Assembly (NCBI GenBank): GCA_913060875.1
Contig: CAJXSL010000018.1
Location: 36,381-100,380, forward strand
Direction: 5' to 3'
Source: an uncultured Desulfobacteraceae bacterium
GTDB lineage: Bacteria; Desulfobacterota; Desulfobacteria; Desulfobacterales; UBA5852
DNA length: 64,000 nt
Of the stretch, positions 1 to 8,905 are shown piece after piece. The notes under the pieces are model-generated. The model saw only the letters and a list, made by a program, of their open reading frames with translations. It had not been told where the DNA came from and made no database searches. A program made the position numbers and the translations under genes. How positions within the stretch are numbered: the stretch's first letter is position 1; each line of letters starts with the position of its first letter.

Positions 1-2
1 AA

Positions 3-1202
3 GGCGCCCCGGCCGGCACCAAGGGCATCTCCATTTTCCTGGTGCCCAAATTCTGGGTGCATGACGACGGCTCCCTCGGGGAGCGCAACGACATCGTGTG
101 CACCGGCATCGAGGAAAAAATGGGCATCCATGGCAGCCCCACCTGCAGCATGGCAATGGGCTCCCGGGGCACCTGCCGGGGCATGCTCCTGGGAGAGGCC
201 AACCGGGGCATGGCCATCATGTTCCACATGATGAACGAAGCCCGCCTGGGCGTTGGCCAGCAGGGCTACCTGCATGGATCGTCCGCCTACCTGCATGCGG
301 CCGAATATGCCAAACAGCGCGTCCAGGGGCGTGATATCGCCGCGGCCCGCACCCCCGATGCCACCGGGGTGCCCATCATCCGCCACCCGGACGTGCGCCG
401 GCAGCTCATGCGCATGAAAGCCCTGGTGGATGGCATGCGCAGCTTCACCTTTTACGTGGCCTACCTTTTCGACCTGGAGGCCACCGCCACGGATGCCACC
501 GAAAAGGATCGATTCCAGGGGCTCATCGAATACCTCACCCCGGTGGTGAAAGCCTACTGCTCGGATCGCGGCATGGAGATCTGCGACCTGGCCATGAACG
601 TCTTCGGCGGCTACGGCTACACCCGCGAATACCCGGTGGAGCAGCTCATGCGGGATTGCAAGATCGCCACCATCTACGAGGGGACCAACAGCATCCAGGC
701 CATGGACCTGCTGGGCCGCAAGCTGGGGCTCAAAAAAGGCGAAGTCTTCATGCAGTTGCTGCGGGAAATCCGCCAGACCATTCAGACCGCCGAAAAGATC
801 CCCGGCCTGCAACCCCTGTGCGGCCGCCTGGACCAACTTCTCAACCGCTACGGCGAAACCGCCGTCTTCCTGGGCAAACGCGCCATGAGCCCGAATGTCA
901 AAGCCGCCTTTGTCCAGGCCTACCCCTTCCTGGACGTCACCGGCGACATCGTGATGGCCTGGATGCTTCTCTGGCGGGCGGCCGTGGCCCAGCCGAAACT
1001 GGCCGCCCTGCTGGACGGCGCCGAAGATCCCGCGGCCCGGATCGCCGCCAACAAAGATGCCGCTTTCTACGACGGCCAGATCAAGGCGGCCACCTACTTC
1101 ATCCATAGCCAGCTGCCGGTCACCGAGGGCAAAATCAACGGCATCCTGGAAGGCGAAGCCGCTGCCGTCCTGGACGCTGCCGAGAAATCCTTCGGAGGAT
1201 GA
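3..1202 (+). CDS. Acyl-CoA dehydrogenase, DmdC-like (5' end outside window)
   Basis: The reading frame is open from the first bases of the window, so the N-terminal part is missing; 399 codons remain of a family usually near 600 residues. The enzyme oxidises acyl-CoA thioesters at the alpha-beta bond using FAD and passes electrons to ETF. The visible part starts in the middle beta domain (GTKGISIFLVPKF), continues through the C-terminal helical FAD domain with the YGYTREYPVEQLMRD stretch, and carries the catalytic-base motif IYEGTNSIQ (Glu at visible residue about 226). The last 140 residues match the extra C-terminal domain of the long DmdC/3-methylmercaptopropionyl-CoA dehydrogenase-like family. 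Substrate cannot be told from sequence. A thiolase follows 490 bp downstream, which fits a role in acyl-CoA breakdown. Confidence 0.93.
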   Translation, partial: GAPAGTKGISIFLVPKFWVHDDGSLGERNDIVCTGIEEKMGIHGSPTCSMAMGSRGTCRGMLLGEANRGMAIMFHMMNEARLGVGQQGYLHGSSAYLHAAEYAKQRVQGRDIAAARTPDATGVPIIRHPDVRRQLMRMKALVDGMRSFTFYVAYLFDLEATATDATEKDRFQGLIEYLTPVVKAYCSDRGMEICDLAMNVFGGYGYTREYPVEQLMRDCKIATIYEGTNSIQAMDLLGRKLGLKKGEVFMQLLREIRQTIQTAEKIPGLQPLCGRLDQLLNRYGETAVFLGKRAMSPNVKAAFVQAYPFLDVTGDIVMAWMLLWRAAVAQPKLAALLDGAEDPAARIAANKDAAFYDGQIKAATYFIHSQLPVTEGKINGILEGEAAAVLDAAEKSFGG

Positions 1203-1689
1203 AGCCTATTCCCGTTTTGTTGGGATGATCGTAAAAATTCTAATATACGAGGATTGCCCTTGCAGTTATATGCGAAGTCAGAAGCCAGGCGTCAGAAGTC
1301 AGAATAACGAATAGCCTTCAGCGCAGTCTATTTTGGAATCGATGGAGCGAAGCGACTTCAACACAATTCTGAATCCTGTCTTCTGTCTACTGACTTCTGG
1401 CGAATATATTCAGTGGCGAAACCAACTGTCTCTGACCTTGGCCTGAGGGGCAGGCTTGCAAACAATGAAATAAGCCGGCCGGCATCAAACAGGGTTGCCG
1501 GCCCTTTCATACCCTGTCGGACCTCTCCCTCAAAGCGGAAGACCCAGGGTCGTCCTCTCGAAGGGAACTTAAAAAAGGAATAAGGCAATTCATTCCCACG
1601 CTTCGGTGGAGCCTCCCAGGGTCCTCCACCGGAGGTGGAGATTGTGGATCAAAATTAACGTGGACGGATTCCCAAAAGGAGTAGAACTG
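1203..1689. other. Intergenic region between acyl-CoA dehydrogenase and thiolase
   Basis: 487 bp without a credible gene. It holds a small repeat-derived segment (1274-1404, listed separately) and otherwise AT/GC-mixed sequence. A ribosome binding site AAAAGGAG at about 1674-1681 serves the thiolase. No convincing terminator or promoter was identified. Confidence 0.5.
1274..1404. repeat. Family I heptamer element, short divergent copy
   Basis: The left part contains GTCAGAA units (GAAGTCAGAAGCC and GCGTCAGAAGTCAGAA), and the right part contains the inverse word (TCTACTGACTTCTGGCG near 1389-1402). The ends are therefore roughly inverted copies of each other. The heptamer is the same unit that forms tandem arrays at 2981 and 12817. 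Noncoding, no protein inside. Confidence 0.6.
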
Positions 1690-2940
1690 ATGAAAGATGT
1701 CGTTATCGTATCGGCCTGCCGCACCGCCATCGGCACGTTCGGAGGAAGCCTCAAGGATGTCAACGGCGCCGTCATCGGCGCCGCCACCATGAAAGAAGCC
1801 GTTAACCGGGCCGGTATCGATCCCGCCCTGATCGACGATGTGCGCTACGGCTGCTGCATGGAGCCCACCGACAGCCTGAACGTAACGCGCACGTCGGCCC
1901 TGCTGGCCGGTATTCCCGACAGCGTGCCCGCCGTCACCATCAACCGGGTCTGCATTTCCGGTATGGAAGCCGCGCTCTCGGGTATGGCCATGATCCAGGC
2001 CGGCCTGGTGGATGTGGTGCTGGCCGGCGGCGTGGAGCACATGTCGGGCGCGCCCTATACCGTGGAAAACGCGCGCTGGGGCTGCCGGCTCCAGGACCAT
2101 GTCTTCGTGGACCGGATGATCCGGGCCCTGCACTGCGGCTCCCACATCATTCCCCACCCGGAAGACGGGCCCGTGGATGCCGAGAAGCCCCCGCTGAGCA
2201 TGTTCAAGGGGAAACCCTACATTATGGGGCATACGGCCGAATTCATCGCCCAGCATCACGACATCAGCCGGGAAGCCATGGACGAAGTCGCCCTGCGCAG
2301 CCACAACAACGCCGAGCGGGCCACCCGGGACGGCGACTTCGCCGAAGAAATCGTCGCCCTGGAAGTTCCCCGGCGCAAAAAGGATCCGCTGGTCTTCGAT
2401 CGCGACGAACATTTCCGGCCGGGCATGACCATGGCGGATCTCCAGAAACTGCCGCCGGCCTTCGTTCCCAAGATCGGCAAGGTCACGGCCGGCAATTCCA
2501 GCGGCCTCAACGACGGCTCGGCCGGCATGATCATCATGAGCGCCGACAAGGCCAAGGAACTGGGGCTCACCCCGCTGGCCCGCATCAAGGCCGTGGGCAT
2601 GGGGGCCTGCCACCCCTCGGTGATGGGCCTGTCGCCAGTGCCGGCCGTGCGCAACCTGCTCGAGCGCTCCGGCCTGAAGCTGGAGGACTTCGAACTGATC
2701 GAAGTCAACGAGGCCTTTGCCGCCCAATACCTGGGATGCGAAATCGAACTGGGCCTGAACCGCGAGGTGACCAATGTGAACGGTTCCGGCATCGGCCTGG
2801 GCCATCCGGTGGGCGCCACCGGCGCCCGCATCATGGTCACCCTGCTCCACGCCCTCAAACACCAGGGCAAAACAATGGGCATGGCCACCCTCTGCGGCGG
2901 CGGCGGGATATCCATGGCGTGTGTGCTGGAGATGATGTAA
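1690..2940 (+). CDS. Thiolase family protein (acetyl-CoA C-acyltransferase)
   Basis: 416 residues, full length for the thiolase family. It catalyses thiolytic cleavage of 3-ketoacyl-CoA or the reverse condensation of two acyl-CoAs. The nucleophile motif NRVCISGMEA puts Cys88 in place; GHPVGATGAR gives His372 and CGGGG gives Cys402, so the full catalytic set is present. The ATG at 1690 is chosen because AAAAGGAG lies 8 bases upstream; the frame is open further upstream but without a binding site. The acyl-CoA dehydrogenase upstream suggests a beta-oxidation role, though a biosynthetic acetoacetyl-CoA thiolase cannot be excluded. Confidence 0.95.
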   Translation: MKDVVIVSACRTAIGTFGGSLKDVNGAVIGAATMKEAVNRAGIDPALIDDVRYGCCMEPTDSLNVTRTSALLAGIPDSVPAVTINRVCISGMEAALSGMAMIQAGLVDVVLAGGVEHMSGAPYTVENARWGCRLQDHVFVDRMIRALHCGSHIIPHPEDGPVDAEKPPLSMFKGKPYIMGHTAEFIAQHHDISREAMDEVALRSHNNAERATRDGDFAEEIVALEVPRRKKDPLVFDRDEHFRPGMTMADLQKLPPAFVPKIGKVTAGNSSGLNDGSAGMIIMSADKAKELGLTPLARIKAVGMGACHPSVMGLSPVPAVRNLLERSGLKLEDFELIEVNEAFAAQYLGCEIELGLNREVTNVNGSGIGLGHPVGATGARIMVTLLHALKHQGKTMGMATLCGGGGISMACVLEMM

Positions 2941-3296
<356 letters not shown>

Positions 3297-4457
3297 ATGG
3301 GAAAAACGGTCATGGAATTTCCGAACATCTGGGCTGAAATCGACCTTGGCGCCATCGCGCACAACGTCCGGGAATTGAAAAACATCACCCGTGACGGGGC
3401 GCGTTTCATCGCCGTGGTGAAGGCGGACGGGTACGGCCACGGCGCGGCCGAAGTCGCCCGTACCGCCCTGGCGGCCGGCGCTGATATGCTGGCCGTCGCC
3501 CGCATCGACGAAGGCATCGCCCTGCGCCAGGCCGGCTTCGAAGAGCCTATCCTGGTGCTGGGCCCCACCTTTCCCGCGCATGCCGAAGGCCTGGTGACCC
3601 ACCACCTGACCCAGAGCGTCACCGGCCTGGCCGCCGCCCGGGCCCTGGATGAAGTGGCCCGGCGCTGCGGCGGGACCCTCCCGGTTCATCTCAAGGTGGA
3701 TTCCGGCATGGGCCGACTGGGCCTGATTCCGGATGAACGGCGTCAGGATACGTCTCGGCCGCCGGTAGAAGAAGTCGCGGCCATCACCCGCTTGCCGGGC
3801 CTTCAGCTCAAAGGGGTCTTCACCCATTTTGCCACGGCCGACGAGCAGGACAAACGCTATGCCCACCGGCAGTTCAGTATTTTCTCGTCTTTTCTGGAAA
3901 CCCTCGCAAAAGCCGGCATCGACTGCGGCCTGCGCCATGCCGCCAACAGCGCCGCCCTCATCGATCTGCCCGAAACCCACCTGGACGCCGTGCGGCCGGG
4001 CATCGCCCTTTACGGTCTCTACCCGTCCCGGGAGGTCGATCACGCGCGGGCCAATCTCCAACCGGCCCTGGCGTTGAAGACACGCCTGCTGCAGGTCAAA
4101 GCCGTGCCGGCCGGGTTTCAGGTCAGCTACGGCCTGACCTGGGAAGCCCCCCGGGCAACCATTATCGGCACGGTGGCCGCCGGCTATGCCGACGGCATCC
4201 AGCGCCGGCTTTCCAACCGGGGCGTCATGCTGGTCAACGGTCGCCGGGCCTCCATCGTCGGGCGGGTCTGCATGGACCTGATCATGCTGGACCTGGGGCC
4301 GGATGCCACGGCCGCCGCCGGCGACGAGGTGGTCATCATCGGCCGCCAGGGCACGGAGACCATCAGCGCCGAGGACGTGGCCGACCTGCTGGGCACCATC
4401 AACTACGAGGTGGTCTTCACCAATGCCACCCGGGTGCCGCGCAAATACCTGCCATAG
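3297..4457 (+). CDS. alr: Alanine racemase
   Basis: 386 residues, normal length. The PLP enzyme interconverts L- and D-alanine for peptidoglycan. The PLP lysine lies in AVVKADGYGHG (Lys42) and the second catalytic base in VAAGYADG (Tyr297); the C-terminal beta domain carries GRVCMDLIMLDLG. Two ATG codons are possible, 3297 and 3312; neither has a strong binding site, and translation from 3312 (MEFPNIWAEIDLG) would fit the family N-terminus equally well. The gene stands alone after a repeat. Confidence 0.95.
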   Translation: MGKTVMEFPNIWAEIDLGAIAHNVRELKNITRDGARFIAVVKADGYGHGAAEVARTALAAGADMLAVARIDEGIALRQAGFEEPILVLGPTFPAHAEGLVTHHLTQSVTGLAAARALDEVARRCGGTLPVHLKVDSGMGRLGLIPDERRQDTSRPPVEEVAAITRLPGLQLKGVFTHFATADEQDKRYAHRQFSIFSSFLETLAKAGIDCGLRHAANSAALIDLPETHLDAVRPGIALYGLYPSREVDHARANLQPALALKTRLLQVKAVPAGFQVSYGLTWEAPRATIIGTVAAGYADGIQRRLSNRGVMLVNGRRASIVGRVCMDLIMLDLGPDATAAAGDEVVIIGRQGTETISAEDVADLLGTINYEVVFTNATRVPRKYLP

Positions 4458-4627
4458 GGATTCGCCAAACATCGCCGATTATTTTAGATTTCTTCCTGCT
4501 GCCAAAAACCTTTTTCAGCTGGATAAAGAGGCGGGTTTGTGCAGGATTCAGCCGATACCGATCATGTCCGGAATGGTAAAGGTGAGACTTTTGGGGAGAG
4601 AATCAAAATTTGAACACCCAACGCATT

Positions 4628-4690
4628 TACTTTTCCCTGTTTCCCTGTTTCCCTGATTTCCTAATTCTCTATTCTCTGATTCTCGCTTTC
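4628..4690. repeat. Pyrimidine-rich family I fragment overlapping the wtpC 3' end
   Basis: Runs of TTTCCCTG and CTAATTCTCTATTCTCTG resemble the right-hand part of the family I block at 3120-3180 and 13000-13030. The segment reaches into the coding end of the transporter ATPase gene, so the last residues of that protein (about GKARIRE) are encoded by repeat-like DNA. Confidence 0.55.
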
Positions 4691-5751
4691 CCACTCGTCC
4701 TGGCGCTTTCAGCGTCTGCCTTCCCCTCCCGCATCAAATGAATATCTTCCGGCGCGATGGCCAAATAGACCGTCTCGCCTTCGGCCACGCCCGAGCGGCT
4801 TAGACGACGGCGGCTGTCGATGGCGCGAAAAGACAGGCCGTCCACATCCACCCAGACATCGGCGTAAAACCCGCGATTGAGCATACGCCTCAGCTTGCCC
4901 GCCAGTTGGTTTGCGGTCCCTGCATCAAAGGGGTCTTTGCGGATGCGGACATTTTCCGGCCGGACGGCCACCGCGTGAAAATCCCCGCCCCGGGCCTTGC
5001 AGCGCAACCGGATGTTCCCGATGACAGCGTCATTTCCCGCGATCACCGCCGGGAAAAAATTCTTCATCCCCACGAAGTCGGCCACGAAAGGGGTTTCCGG
5101 GCGCTCGAAAATCGCGTCCACCGGCCCCACCTGTTCGATGCGCCCCCGGTTCATCACTGCCGTGCGCTGGGCCATGAAATGGGCCTCCGCAAAATCGTGG
5201 GTCACCATCAACAGGGTAATCCCCGTATCCTGGTGGAGGGTCTTGAGCAATCCCCGGATGTCTTCCCGGAAATTGGGATCCAGGGCGGTCAAGGGTTCGT
5301 CCAGCAACAGAACCGAGGGGGCCACGGCCAGGGACCGGGCCAGGGCCACACGCTGTTTTTCACCGCCGCTCAGGGAGTGGATCCGGCGCGATAGGAGCCG
5401 CTGCAGCCCCAGGCGTTCGATCAGGGGTTCCAGATTTGGCAGGGCGGATGTGCAGTACCGCTGGCCGTAGGCAATGTTCTCCGCCACGCTCAGGTGGGGG
5501 AAAAGGGCATGGTCCTGGTAAAGGATCCCGATGCGGCGCCGTTCCGGCGGCAGGCCGGTCATGTCGCGACCGTCGATGAGAATGCGGCCCCGGGTCACCG
5601 GCACCACGCCGATAATCGCCTCCAGCAGGAGCGTCTTGCCGGCCCCGGTGGGGCCTAAGAGGGCAAAGGCCTCGCCCGGGTTGACTTGCAGATCGATATC
5701 CTCCAGCGCAAACCCCGGCAGGACGATGGCGAGATCTTCCACCCGTATCAT
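4669..5751 (-). CDS. wtpC: Tungstate/molybdate ABC transporter ATP-binding protein
   Basis: 360 residues from the ATG at 5751, which overlaps the wtpB stop in an ATGA junction. ATPase domain first: Walker A GPTGAGKT (residues 33-40), signature LSGGEKQRVALARSLA, Walker B LLLDEP, switch His in MVTHDFAEA. A C-terminal TOBE-type domain (about 275-350) is typical of oxyanion importers. It energises oxyanion uptake with the WtpB permease and WtpA binding protein encoded just upstream. The last seven or so residues come from repeat-like sequence and are probably not conserved. Whether tungstate, molybdate or both is carried cannot be settled here. Confidence 0.92.
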   Translation of the reverse strand: MIRVEDLAIVLPGFALEDIDLQVNPGEAFALLGPTGAGKTLLLEAIIGVVPVTRGRILIDGRDMTGLPPERRRIGILYQDHALFPHLSVAENIAYGQRYCTSALPNLEPLIERLGLQRLLSRRIHSLSGGEKQRVALARSLAVAPSVLLLDEPLTALDPNFREDIRGLLKTLHQDTGITLLMVTHDFAEAHFMAQRTAVMNRGRIEQVGPVDAIFERPETPFVADFVGMKNFFPAVIAGNDAVIGNIRLRCKARGGDFHAVAVRPENVRIRKDPFDAGTANQLAGKLRRMLNRGFYADVWVDVDGLSFRAIDSRRRLSRSGVAEGETVYLAIAPEDIHLMREGKADAESARTSGKARIRE

Positions 5752-6584
5752 GCGGTGCCATCCTTGCGGGGCGAGGCCCAGCGCAACAGCAGAAAAAGCA
5801 CCAGACAGACCATGATCAGCCCCACGGCCACGGGCTGGGAGTATTTCAGCCCATAGGCGGTGAATCGTTCGTAAATCATCACCGGCGCCACCATGGGGTG
5901 GTAGGCCACGATCACCACGGCGCCGAATTCGCTCACTGCCCGGGCCATGCACATGATCAACCCCACCAGCATGCTGCGCCAGGCCAGGGGCAGGGTGATC
6001 CGGAAGAAGGTGCTCCAGGGCGAGGCCCCCAGGCTGCGGGAGACGGTCTCCAGACGCGCAGGCACGGCCTCGAAACCGGTCTTGACGGCATTGATGTAAA
6101 AGGGCAATCCCACAAAGGTCAGCACGCAGACGATGCCGGTGACCGTCCCCATGATCTGGATGTTCAGCTGGTCCAGGATCCGCCCGAACCAGTGGTGGCG
6201 GCCGGCCATGCTCAGAAGGGCAATGCCCACCACCGGGTGGGGGATCATGATGGGCAGGTCCACCACGCTTTCCACCAGCCGTTTGCCGGGAAAGTGTTTA
6301 CGGGCCAGCAGGTAGGCAAAGGGCGTGCCAAAGACGAACGCAATCAGAGCGGCGGATCCCGACGTGTAGAGGCTCATCCCGATGGCCCGGATGACATCGG
6401 GATCGCTCCAGGTCTCCCGCAAATCTTCCACTGAGGGCTGGACCACCATTTCCACCAGCGGCAGCAGGACGAAGGCCATAATGATGGCGCTGGCGGCCAG
6501 CGCGATCCCCAGAAACGGATCGACCCGGCGGCGGTCCGATCCGGGGGGCGGCAGGGGCAATGCGTCGTCGGTGTGTTTGTTCAT
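5748..6584 (-). CDS. wtpB: Tungstate/molybdate ABC transporter permease
   Basis: 278 residues with about six membrane segments. The EAA loop that contacts the ATPase is readable as RSLGASPWSTFFRITLPLAW. N-terminal residues 1-22 are polar and cytoplasmic, followed by the first hydrophobic span. The gene lies between the binding protein and ATPase genes of the same operon, overlapping wtpC by 4 bases and separated from wtpA by a 78-base gap with a strong stem-loop. The family assignment (WtpB/TupB/ModB) comes mainly from the operon partners. Confidence 0.92.
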   Translation of the reverse strand: MNKHTDDALPLPPPGSDRRRVDPFLGIALAASAIIMAFVLLPLVEMVVQPSVEDLRETWSDPDVIRAIGMSLYTSGSAALIAFVFGTPFAYLLARKHFPGKRLVESVVDLPIMIPHPVVGIALLSMAGRHHWFGRILDQLNIQIMGTVTGIVCVLTFVGLPFYINAVKTGFEAVPARLETVSRSLGASPWSTFFRITLPLAWRSMLVGLIMCMARAVSEFGAVVIVAYHPMVAPVMIYERFTAYGLKYSQPVAVGLIMVCLVLFLLLRWASPRKDGTA

Positions 6585-6608
6585 GTCGAAAATGAATGCG
6601 GCTGGAAA

Positions 6609-6652
6609 ACGGCAAGCCCGCTTACGCCGTGCACGGCGCGCGGGCTTGCCGT
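6609..6652 (-). terminator. Intercistronic stem-loop between wtpA and wtpB
   Basis: Perfect 13-bp inverted repeat ACGGCAAGCCCGC (6609-6621) and GCGGGCTTGCCGT (6640-6652), with a further GCCGTGCACGGC palindrome in the loop. On the minus (transcribed) strand the stem is followed by TTTTCC. The position between binding protein and permease suggests a partial terminator or 3' stabiliser that lets wtpA be made in excess. Confidence 0.7.
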
Positions 6653-6662
6653 GTTGCCCTTA

Positions 6663-7655
6663 TCAGGGATTGACGGTTGCCAACTTCTGCAGGGGGGCGG
6701 GCAGGGTTTGCAGCTCCGCCTCGGAGGCCACCCGGCAGGGGATGAAAGGCGGCTGGCCCATGGCTTCCAGGACCTTCATGCCGCCCTGCGGATCCAGCAG
6801 GTAGGTCATGAAACGCTCCGCGCCCTTGGGATTGGGGCTGTCTTTGACCATGGTGACGCCGTAGGTGCAGCTCTTGCCGGTGCGGGTGATCCAGGTGCCG
6901 GGCTTCTTCCCGGTAACCTTGACGTTGGCCTGCTTGTAGAAATCGTCGTAGGCATAGTTGCCCAGGTTGATATGATCGTCCAACTCCACGAATTTCAGCT
7001 CATGCTGAACGGCCACGGAGCGGTATTCCCAGGCGTAGTCCATGTGGCCGGTCTTGAGCAGCGACACCAGTTCCACCGATTTGGGCCGCACATTGGCTTC
7101 CGGACGGTTGGCGATCAGGCGGTCGTAGAGGCCCTTCTGGTTGTAGAAAATTTCCGCCAGCTGAAGGACCATCAGGCTGCGGTAGCCGCAGGGGTCCAGA
7201 TTCGGGTCCGAATGCCCCCAGACCACTTTCTCCCGACCCAGGATGTCGAACCAGTTGTCCTTGGTAATCTCGTCGGCAAATCGGCTCTTGTCCGTATAGC
7301 AGAGCACCAGCCGGTTGGTGGCAAAGCGGATGTTCCAGTCGGCGTACGTGGGCATCAGGGTCTTTTCGATTACTTTGTAATCCGCCGAGGCCATGATATC
7401 GGCAGGTTTGTGGAGTTCCGAAATCATGCGGGCCATCTTGGTGCTGCCCCCGGCCTCGCGCTGGATATCGATATCCGGATTCTGGGCTTCAAAGTCTTTT
7501 TCGATCTGCGCCAGGGGCACCGTCAGGCTGCCGGCATGAAAAATAATGACGGCCTCTTTGGCCACCGCCAGCCCGGCGGTCAGCAATACCGCCATCAACA
7601 CCAAAACTGCCATTCGAAGCGATTGCGTCATCTTTCGGGTCATGATCTTCTCCAT
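6663..7655 (-). CDS. wtpA: Tungstate/molybdate-binding periplasmic protein
   Basis: 330 residues. The start at 7655 has GGGAGG six bases upstream and begins one base after the regulator's stop codon, so the two are translationally close. A signal peptide is clear: MEKIMTRK, then a hydrophobic stretch ending in AGLAVA, cleavage near residue 32. The mature protein opens with [12 protein letters not shown] and contains [16 protein letters not shown], both characteristic of WtpA-type tungstate/molybdate binders rather than classic ModA. It captures the oxyanion in the periplasm for the WtpB permease. Confidence 0.93.
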   Translation of the reverse strand: MEKIMTRKMTQSLRMAVLVLMAVLLTAGLAVAKEAVIIFHAGSLTVPLAQIEKDFEAQNPDIDIQREAGGSTKMARMISELHKPADIMASADYKVIEKTLMPTYADWNIRFATNRLVLCYTDKSRFADEITKDNWFDILGREKVVWGHSDPNLDPCGYRSLMVLQLAEIFYNQKGLYDRLIANRPEANVRPKSVELVSLLKTGHMDYAWEYRSVAVQHELKFVELDDHINLGNYAYDDFYKQANVKVTGKKPGTWITRTGKSCTYGVTMVKDSPNPKGAERFMTYLLDPQGGMKVLEAMGQPPFIPCRVASEAELQTLPAPLQKLATVNP

Positions 7656-7656
7656 T

Positions 7657-8583
7657 CTATTCCTCCCGTGGTCGATCCTCTTTGGGATAGACCATTTTAC
7701 CGCTGGCCGAGACGTCATAGCCTTCCAGCGCATCCGCCAATTGCCGGAATTCCTCATCCGGCAAGAGGCCCAGAAACAACTGAACACCGGGATCGAAAAA
7801 GCGGTCCTTGGTGATCAACAAATCATAGCGTTCCCAGCGCAAGGGGATAAAATCCAGCCCCAGCATGCCGGCCACGGCCCGGATGCCCGGTCCCACGTCG
7901 GCCCGCCCGGCCAGGATTTCCAGCCCCACGTCCAGGTGGCGCGTTACCGTATTGTGGTAGCCGTCGACGGTTTCGCCGTCGATGCCCGCCTTGTCGAGCT
8001 CGTGATCCAGCAGCAGCCGCGTGCCTGTGGTATTGGGCCGGTTGACCAGGGAAAGCCCGGGCTTGGCCAGGTCGGCCACCGCCGCAATGCCATGCGGATT
8101 TCCCTTGGCCACCAGCAGCCCCTGCTCCCGGCGGCAGAAATTGACCACCGCCGGCTGGCGATCCAGTTCACGATCGGCATACTCGAAATTGTAATCCGCC
8201 TCGTCATCCTGGATCAGATGGCTGGTGGCCATGTGACACAGGCTGCGGCGCAGCGCCCGCAACCCCCCGAGGCTGCCGAGATTGCCCAGAACGCCGACAT
8301 GGTCGGGATATTGCCGGTTGAAAAGGGCCAGGGTCTTGTCCAACAGGGGGTCGTTGCTGCCGGCAATGATCAGAAGCCCTTCATAGGGCGGCAGCCGGTG
8401 GGGCGGATCAGGATAATTGATCGTATGGGCTTCGACCCACTGGTCCACCAGCTGCTTGGGGAACAGCCATTTGCCGGTAATTTTGGTTGCCGGGAGCCCC
8501 TTTTCAGCCACCAGGGTGTAGACCATCTTTTCATTGACGCCCAGGAACTGGGCCACTTCTTTGGTCGACAGTAAATGGTTCAT
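7657..8583 (-). CDS. HTH regulator with periplasmic-binding-like domain (oxyanion sensor)
   Basis: 308 residues from the ATG at 8583 (GGAAAGG about 7 bases upstream). Residues 1-60 form an excisionase/MerR-like DNA-binding domain ([20 protein letters not shown], then [13 protein letters not shown]). Residues about 85-290 match the PBP-like fold (PF12727 type) seen in one-component regulators beside molybdate and tungstate transporters. It probably senses cytoplasmic tungstate or molybdate and controls its own operon. It is the first gene of a four-gene operon with wtpABC. An upstream palindrome (8648-8669) is a candidate autoregulatory site. Confidence 0.88.
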   Translation of the reverse strand: MNHLLSTKEVAQFLGVNEKMVYTLVAEKGLPATKITGKWLFPKQLVDQWVEAHTINYPDPPHRLPPYEGLLIIAGSNDPLLDKTLALFNRQYPDHVGVLGNLGSLGGLRALRRSLCHMATSHLIQDDEADYNFEYADRELDRQPAVVNFCRREQGLLVAKGNPHGIAAVADLAKPGLSLVNRPNTTGTRLLLDHELDKAGIDGETVDGYHNTVTRHLDVGLEILAGRADVGPGIRAVAGMLGLDFIPLRWERYDLLITKDRFFDPGVQLFLGLLPDEEFRQLADALEGYDVSASGKMVYPKEDRPREE

Positions 8584-8647
8584 AGCGACCTTTCCCTTTC
8601 CATTTGCCGGAATATCCGCTACAGACCCCGGGATCTCCTGGCAAATC

Positions 8648-8669
8648 GGCACATAGTGAGATATGTACC
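8648..8669. promoter_or_regulatory. Candidate operator of the wtp operon regulator
   Basis: GGCACATA (8648-8655) and TATGTACC (8662-8669) are inverted repeats with one mismatch, separated by 6 bases. The site lies a few bases downstream of the predicted transcription start, where a bound repressor would block initiation or elongation. The link to the adjacent HTH-PBP regulator is inferred from position. Confidence 0.5.
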
Positions 8670-8682
8670 ATAAGAGGTGTTT

Positions 8683-8710
8683 TCTATAGGTTTTGGTTTG
8701 TCAATGTCAA
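8683..8710 (-). promoter_or_regulatory. Sigma-70-type promoter of the wtp operon
   Basis: On the minus strand a TTGACA box (8705-8710) is followed, after 16 bases, by TATAGA (8683-8688). A second TTGACA directly follows the first. Transcription would start near 8676, giving a leader of about 93 nt before the regulator gene. Confidence 0.65.
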
Positions 8711-8905
8711 TACTGTTTTTTTTAAACGACAAAATACACCAAAACAAACGAATCGCAACCCAAAGTTCCCATGCCGGTGGCGAATTTATGACCCGTTGAA
8801 CACCCCCGGTCGGCCGCGGGCAAGCCCGCAACGGTCGTGATAAAGCCCGGCGTTTCTATGGCCGCGCTTTGCAAAATGAAATCTAATAATGGATGACCGG
8901 AGGGT

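Larger units (their letters stand above)
8584..8905. other. Promoter region of the wtp operon plus spacer to the YihY gene
   Basis: 322 bp. The part next to the regulator holds a promoter and a palindrome (listed separately). A perfect GCGGGCAAGCCCGC palindrome sits at 8816-8829. The rest up to the YihY-family stop codon shows no gene. Confidence 0.5.

Noticed and set aside
1606..1689. N-terminal extension of the thiolase by 28 residues
   Set aside because: The extension is basic and unlike thiolases, and the ATG at 1690 has a strong AAAAGGAG site.
4458..4668. Possible small gene between alr and wtpC
   Set aside because: Only a continuation of an alternative frame of alr was open here; no start signal or coding character.
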